From positions 47,319,415 through 47,383,414 of the forward strand of contig OX359249.1 in the NCBI GenBank assembly GCA_947179485.1: DNA of 64,000 nt, read 5' to 3'. The notes under the pieces were generated by a model. That model had not been told where the DNA came from, did no database searches, and worked only from the letters and a program-made list of their open reading frames with translations. A program made the translations under genes and the position numbers. Positions 53,264 to 64,000 of this stretch are shown here, one piece after another; the stretch's first letter is position 1, and each line of letters opens with the position of its first letter. Source of the DNA: Allacma fusca (taxonomy: Eukaryota; Arthropoda; Collembola; Symphypleona; Sminthuridae).

Positions 53264-53500
53264 GTACTTTTCGGGAAAAAATATGGAATTTATTTTACTT
53301 AGAATGCAGGTTGAGCCTGGTGGAAACTGAACGGATTACTCTGAGGATAAAAATCTATCTAGTGCATTAAAATTTCTGCAACATGCTTACTGTGCTATTG
53401 TTACTTTAGATCACGTAAGTAGGATGTACCTGTTGTACGTTGTATTTATTCGAGTAAGTACAGATAACCAAATACCGAACTCCGGATTACACAACCGAAT

Positions 53501-53590
53501 ATATCGTCGAAGAGGGAAAATGGTCTAAGTACGCGTGCTTTTGTACAGTATTTAGACTATTTTGCCTCTTCAGAGCCGTTATACATACGT
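53501..53590. repeat. Dispersed fold-back repeat, copy 3
   Basis: Inverted arms (GAGGGAAAATGGTCTAAGTA and TATTTAGACTATTTTGCCTC) enclose CGCGTGCTTTTGTACAG. This is the clearest hairpin of the three copies in the window. Confidence 0.7.
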
Positions 53591-54322
53591 TCAGCTGATA
53601 GCCTCAAGACCTGAAGTTTGAGTTATGACGGCGAGAAAATTCCCACACTGCAATAGGATTTTCCTCATTTTTTGCGTTTTCTGTTTTCTTGTAGAAAGTT
53701 AAACGTACAAAGAAACTGTCAAGTTGAGTTATCCTTCTGACAAACTTTCCGTCTTTTCAACCCATTCTAATTCCAAACTTCCAACAAATATTTTCTGAAT
53801 AGTCGTAATTTTTTTGTTCCAGGATCGGTCATGCTATGGAACAATAAATCATCTACTTTTTGTTCTAGTGGTTTTATAATAATTGCGCAGTGCATGGTGG
53901 TAAATATAATAATGTTTGTTTTTATTAGACAGAACAATATGCGAGACAAAATTGAAATCAGTCAAAAGTTACAGCCAACATCACACAATCTCAAATTCTT
54001 CTGTCGTTATGTACATTTTCATTTACATTTATATAGTTCACAGTTTTCCACACTGAAAGGAGTAATGATGATAATAATAATAAATTGAAGTTTTTGGAAG
54101 CCAGAGAGCGCTGTAAAAATTTCTCCTTTCAACTTTACGTACAGAGAGACTGTTCCAAATATTACAACACAGCTGAAACGTGCAGCTGAACATTCAGATG
54201 TTTACGTAACGTTATAGATATAATAAACTTTCAAAATTATAAATAATTTTATTATTACATTATTCCATAAAAATAAAGGCACCTCATACAACTACTTTAC
54301 TATTTAGCCATTTAGTGTACAA

Positions 54323-54514
54323 ATGGAAAGTATGGAAACAACCACTTATGTACTTGATATTACTATACCCACCAAATTGGGGACTTGTGCAGGCAAATCT
54401 CAAAAACATTCGAAGGGCAATAGCATGGTTCCTCTTGCCCCTAGAAATCCTATAGTTTCGACACTTGACTTGATTTTGGTATTGATAGCAGTGACATTGA
54501 TACTGTCTGTATAG
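54323..54514 (+). CDS. Candidate small tail-hydrophobic protein, 63 aa
   Basis: I do not recognise this protein. It starts at an ATG with a favourable context (ACAAATGG) and ends in a hydrophobic segment after PRNPIVSTLDLILVLIAVTL. It lies 27 nt upstream of a second small ORF in another frame with a similar RNPI-plus-hydrophobic ending. AT-rich DNA readily gives hydrophobic ORFs by chance, so a protein product is unproven. Confidence 0.25.
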   Translation: MESMETTTYVLDITIPTKLGTCAGKSQKHSKGNSMVPLAPRNPIVSTLDLILVLIAVTLILSV

Positions 54515-54541
54515 GTCTAATGAACGTTTTAGTTCTAGCTT

Positions 54542-54754
54542 ATGGTGAATTTTCCACTCCTAATACTATCTACTTTTTTCTATAACTTCTTAGTCTGGGC
54601 GTCTGTAATAAGTGTATTGAGGACTTCCGCAGCAACCAAGGACGGCGGCCAACCAAGACCGGTCACACGACTAACAATAAGGAATCCGATTATTCTGTTC
54701 TTTATACTCCATGTACTTGCAATAATAATATTTATTGCAATACATGAAATATAA
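54542..54754 (+). CDS. Candidate small two-helix membrane protein, 70 aa
   Basis: I do not recognise this protein. It starts with ATG and has two hydrophobic segments (about residues 3-25 and 50-67) joined by a polar loop (RTSAATKDGGQPRPVTRL). The second segment follows IRNPI, echoing the end of the preceding ORF. The topology and length resemble KISH/TMEM167-type proteins, but no sequence motif of that family is present. Chance ORF is the main alternative. Confidence 0.25.
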   Translation: MVNFPLLILSTFFYNFLVWASVISVLRTSAATKDGGQPRPVTRLTIRNPIILFFILHVLAIIIFIAIHEI

Positions 54755-56760
54755 ATTTAATTACTTTATTTTGTATTTAATTGCCTGAAGGTTTCTTTTC
54801 AACCCGACCAGGTGTGCCTTATAATATGACATTGACAGGAGCTTGGAGTTCTATTACGCAGTAACTCTGTTAGAAGGAGAGCCTTCATAGAACCGTCGAC
54901 TGTATCAATCTCCAGTCTAGGGCGTAGTTAGTTAGTTTAATCAACTTTATTCAATTGCTACAAACCAACGAAAATTTAACTTGCTTTATGTAAAGCCATT
55001 ACTTTAATTAGCACTGTGGAGCAAAACGGCTGTCCCATTTCCGTCAAAAAGGAATTTTCTACTGCTGCCGAAACATTCGACCGGAAGCTTTGGCAACGGT
55101 AAAATGCGTTTATAAATTGCTGCACTTCAACGCCAGCCTAATTATTAGAAGCTTGTAATAGTGCTCTAGACTGTTTTCAACTGATCGTGAGAATATGTTT
55201 TTTATTGTGAGAAGCCATATGGTACATATCCTTCTTACGTAAAAGGATCTGGAAAATTATTATTACTTTTAAGACTCAAGTTTCCATTTTTAGCCTCCTA
55301 CCTCCCCCCTTACCCTTTTAAGGAGGGGAGGTAAAAGAGCATTCAATTTCCCAAGTTTTAACAAGTCTGCCGATTTTTCGAAATGTATTTCGTTTTGCTA
55401 GACCAAAAACAGTGGTCTGATCTCGTCAGTGGTCACAGACGTGGAGCAAAGCTCCTATTTTATGAGCAAGCTAAACTTTGAAAGTTTTAAAATGCTTTGT
55501 CAAACTTCAAAACTTCCGAAAAAAAATATGCTTTTTTATAGCCAATTAAATGGGATTTCCAACAAGAACAAAGGAAGAGTTCTGCATACCTTAGACATAC
55601 CAGGTATAAAAGTGTAAAGTATGATTGAGCATGAATATTGTACACGAGCCACATAAATCGAAAAATATTTCAGAAATAGATTTAAATCCTGCCAGTTATT
55701 TAATGTTGCTTTTATAAAATTATTAACATTACTCAAATTTTGACCTCATTGACAGTCCACGACCTCACACCTCACCTGCAGGAATGGCAGCAGTAGCCTT
55801 CTCTAACTTCCAGTAACGTAATGAGGAGAAATAGGAACGAAGTATCATTTTGGAATTGATTTTGACCAATTGAGTATTAAAGTTGGTCAAGTAGTTTAGC
55901 TTTGACTGGGATAAGTAGGTTTTCCATAGGCGAGTGAAAGCCATTGGGATTATTATTGCTTTTTACAACCAATTATTACTATAACGCATCCTCCACACTA
56001 TAGAGTGGTATTAAAAATATCGAAAGGAATATGAAAAACTGGAAGTTCCAGTTAGGCAGGAACTAATTTCCACCTTCAAATTATTCTCTCAAGTCCAACG
56101 TCCAATCAAAAGAAATTTTTGCTTGATATCATCAGCATAAGTATTTATATGTTCTTAAGAATAATGGAAACTTCCAGAAATTCAGGCTGTTCTTCAACAG
56201 TGAGAGCAACGGTATTTGCAATGTTGTTATGTACATCCAAATTATATTATGCCGACGCCGACAGCTCTTATACATTTAGCTATTATTACCTAACTATGAG
56301 GTCACAATGGAATTATTGCTACGGATGAATACCGTAGGGATTATGCATTTAAGTATTATAATTTTATTCTATTACTGATTGATAGATGATAAAATTTGGT
56401 ATTAAATACGGTCTTGACAACCTTGATTGAATTCACATTTTTTTCCATGAGCAACTTCGAGAATGTGGGAAGGCAAGCTCATGTCATGAAAGTGAACCTG
56501 CTTCCTGCAGCTCAACGTTAAAGGGAAGGGATGAGAGCATGAGTGAAGCAGTATACAAAAGGAAGGCAGTCGGGTAGGACGGATAAAAGAAACTGCTGTG
56601 CTGTGCTACACTCAGGTTCTAAAAGTTAGGTAGGAATTTGGAGCGCTTGCTCATCTCGTGTACTATTATTGCAAATCCGGCGAATGTAGTACAACTCTCA
56701 ACATTACGTCAAATTAAACTCAAATTAATTATATTTACTAACCAATCATTTTTTATGTAG
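54755..56760. other. Intergenic region and 5' UTR intron of ACAT2
   Basis: A pyrimidine-rich inverted repeat (TACCTCCCCCC at 55299 and GGAGGGGAGGTA at 55322) could form a short hairpin. A splice acceptor (TTTATGTAG) ends at 56760, leaving six 5' UTR bases before the ACAT2 start codon. No other gene is seen. Confidence 0.4.
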
Positions 56761-56766
56761 GTCACA

Positions 56767-61695
<4,929 letters not shown>

Positions 61696-62919
61696 AGTAA
61701 AAGTTGGAACGTGGGACCGGTGCCGTATTCTCTCGTTGCTAAAATATCCAACTGCCTGATTTTTACGAAGTTGTACACTGTGAGATCGTAGTATGTAGTT
61801 ATTATAAATTAATATTTTTACTGTTATGTCCAGAAATATTTTTAAACAAGTTTTAAAATAACTACGCTCATTGTTAGCTCTTGAGAAGTCAATTCTCTCA
61901 GTGATTTGACTATTATAATAAAGAGATACTATTACATTGTTAAAGGTAATTAGAAATTTTATCATTTAGTTAGTCAGTTTTAGTGCAATAATGACGAGTA
62001 ATAGTAATGGTTCACATGCAGTGATGCTTTATGCGTCGATTTGCTGATGGCCTACTATTCGCTCTCGGTCGATATTAAAATGTGGGAAACAATAAAACTG
62101 GTGATATTGGTTTGTTCAGCTTACGAGAAATGTGTTTTATTATTTCTTGTTTCGGATCTTTAGCCAGATTTACAAAAATTGTGTAAATTAACAATGATGT
62201 GGATGTGGCCGAAGGTTTTGTATTGGTAACAAAAAAAGAAACGCCATTGATTCTAACTTTATCCAGCAACGACAATGCATTATTCTTACAGCAGTATATA
62301 TGATGTAGCTATACACATACACAGAAGAAACTGTTTTCATCCAAAATCCAAAGTTATATGCCACAGTACTGCTTTTTATCATACTAAAATTTAAAATTAC
62401 GAAACAGCCTGAAGTTGCAGCTTCTTTTGGACACTGAATTTAAACATTAGTTGTATTTTTTGAGAAAAATAGGAAAACAATTTAACCAATAAGAGTATAC
62501 TGAGCTGAGATGTATGTCATTATGCCAGTTAAGGTGCGTACCATCAGTAAGTAAATCACAGCTCTTCTTGTACAAACTCGCTCATTCTCAAGTTCTGTAG
62601 AGCCTTAATGGGCTTCCTTAATTTAATGCTAGTAAAACAGACAGCTACCCAACTACAGACAAACAAAAGTGTACCAGTCGTTAATACGTAGTTCAAATTG
62701 CTCTGACTCAGCAAGGTTTTAATACAGATATTGACGGAAATTTGGATGCCACCATTTCATCTTAAGCCCTTGACAGAAACTTCGGTAGCAAAGAAATATG
62801 TATATGTATTTGTTAGTTTACAACAGATTTAGCATCTAAATTGTAGTTAAGTGATTAAATCTGGCTATTCAGTGAGCTAAGCTATGTTATATCCGAAGTT
62901 CACATTCACACACAATTAA
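61696..62919. other. 3' UTRs and spacer between ACAT2 and PPME1
   Basis: AATAAA for ACAT2 occurs near 61917 and 62090. TTTATT near 62136 could be the PPME1 signal on the other strand. No gene is seen. Confidence 0.5.
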
Positions 62920-64000
62920 TTAACAACCTGGCATCACCGGATGGAAATCTTTCTTAGATTCGACAAGTTTGTGTCTGACAAGGAAGGCTGAAACGTATTC
63001 AACCACTTCTTCTGGAGAATCTTCATGAACTGCATGACCAACATTGGAGATGACATTCATCTGAAACTTCCCTTGCATCTGACCAACCGTTAAATCCCGA
63101 TCCAAACGGTCTACTCCAGCGAGCATCAGTAGCTTCGGGCATTGCAAAGATAGAAACCTGATTCAAATTATATTAATACATTTAGGACCTTTGGAGTGTT
63201 TAAAAGTGATACCAAAGTGAATAATGTTTCTGTAAAAAATTGTGAACGCACTTTGATGACATTCCTTTGAACCAGCCTTGCCAAAAAGGTTCAGTCTTAT
63301 GAAGATCGATTCGCCAAGTGTAATTGTCTTTCTGTAACCAAACATTAAATATACCGTAAAATATAAAATTATATACAACAGGCGATGCGCAATATAATTT
63401 ATCTCGCAAACTAACCGAAGGAGCTGGAGGAAGAGGAGGCGGAAAGGACTGATCAATATCTTTTGGTAGTTCATCTTCTTCCTGCTCCTCTAAAATTGCA
63501 TCTGGATGTACAGCTGGAGAACTCTTTTCGCTAACTGCTTCACTACAGTTGTCAATTGGTTGGGCACCTGTTTCTCCTTGTGCTACGATGCCACTGTCGC
63601 TGCTTGGCGGTGACACGTGAGTAGTTGCAGGTTCATCGGTTAAAATGACTTTCAGTTGACCAGGCATAGAAACTTTGGCTGAGTCACGATTTTTAATCAC
63701 ACCAGACTTCATTCTACGAAAAATATGTCCTTTATAATACATAATTTAAATGACATACATAGCACAAACCATACACACAACACCGAAATAAGCAGCAGCA
63801 AGAAAATTATCTTCTTACGACCATTCAATGGCTCTAGTTAGGGTGGGAAAGCTTTTTGGTCTTTGTTTAAGAACTGCGTGCATTGTTGACAGCGATTCCA
63901 TGGCAGATCCTTCTACAACATCTATGACAGTTATGGCCACAACATTAAATTCTTGTCCTTCAAGGACTTTCTCTGTGGAATGTACTGCAAGTGCACCTCC
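62920..64000 (-). CDS. PPME1: Protein phosphatase methylesterase 1, C-terminal part (cut by window edge)
   Basis: This is an alpha/beta hydrolase that removes the methyl group from the C-terminal leucine of the PP2A catalytic subunit. Four exons are visible: 64000-63819 (continuing off the window), 63713-63416, 63331-63252 and 63157-62920. The junctions are in phase. Landmarks are GGALAVHS just after the catalytic serine (which is off the edge), IDVVEGSAMES with the catalytic Asp, RAIEWS-MKSG, YTWRIDLHKTEPFWQGWFKGMS, LLMLAGVDRLDRDLTVGQMQGKFQM and GHAVHED with the catalytic His, ending PVMPGC as in vertebrate PME-1. Exon 63713-63416 carries a longer Ser/Pro/Glu-rich insertion than vertebrates have in the variable lid loop. 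It is convergent with ACAT2. Confidence 0.93.

Noticed and set aside
53831..54088. 85-codon ORF with a hydrophobic stretch
   Set aside because: AT-rich, no codon bias evident, no homologue recognised and no splice context linking it to a neighbour.
54323..54514. Resemblance of the 63-aa ORF to RAMP4/SERP1 (a KHSK string before a C-terminal helix)
   Set aside because: Only four residues agree; the rest of the family signature is absent.

Overview
The window is eukaryotic nuclear DNA. It holds AT-rich intergenic and intronic sequence and protein-coding genes split by short introns with GT-AG ends (one GC-AG). The genes are conserved metazoan single-copy genes. The IDH3 gamma, HCF and PTP-PEST proteins read most like arthropod versions, so an arthropod-like invertebrate is the best guess, inferred from recalled protein resemblance only. 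There are no operons, bacterial genes or CRISPR arrays.

Layout. (1) 289-3571 (+): mitochondrial NAD-isocitrate dehydrogenase gamma subunit, nine coding exons. (2) 5368-12391 (-): host cell factor HCF, ten coding exons, convergent with IDH3G. (3) 12.4-24.5 kb: gene-poor stretch between the divergent HCF and PTP genes. (4) 24521-29890 (+): PTP-PEST-class tyrosine phosphatase with a very long disordered tail, almost all in one 3.8 kb exon. (5) 29.9-35.07 kb: gene-poor. (6) 35072-41243 (-): ataxin-7/Sgf73 (SAGA deubiquitinase-module subunit), eight coding exons, with a histidine-rich tract. (7) 41.3-56.7 kb: accessory region with at least six transposon-like or fold-back repeats, one unrecognised single-pass membrane protein gene (48584 onward) and two adjacent candidate small membrane ORFs (54323-54754). 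(8) 56767-61695 (+): cytosolic acetyl-CoA acetyltransferase (ACAT2). (9) 62920-64000 (-): 3' part of protein phosphatase methylesterase PPME1, running off the window edge.

The genes form no common pathway. IDH3G (TCA cycle) and ACAT2 (acetoacetyl-CoA, mevalonate) are metabolic, HCF and ATXN7 are chromatin factors, and the PTP and PPME1 act in phosphatase signalling. The exon models were built by hand. Every junction was checked for splice dinucleotides and reading phase, but not against transcripts. The strongest structural result is a nest of elements at 50.18-51.78 kb: a hAT-like element inside an older relative, itself carrying a pogo/Tigger-like MITE and a 107-bp hairpin. A separate clean hAT element with an 8-bp target duplication lies at 44.1-45.7 kb.
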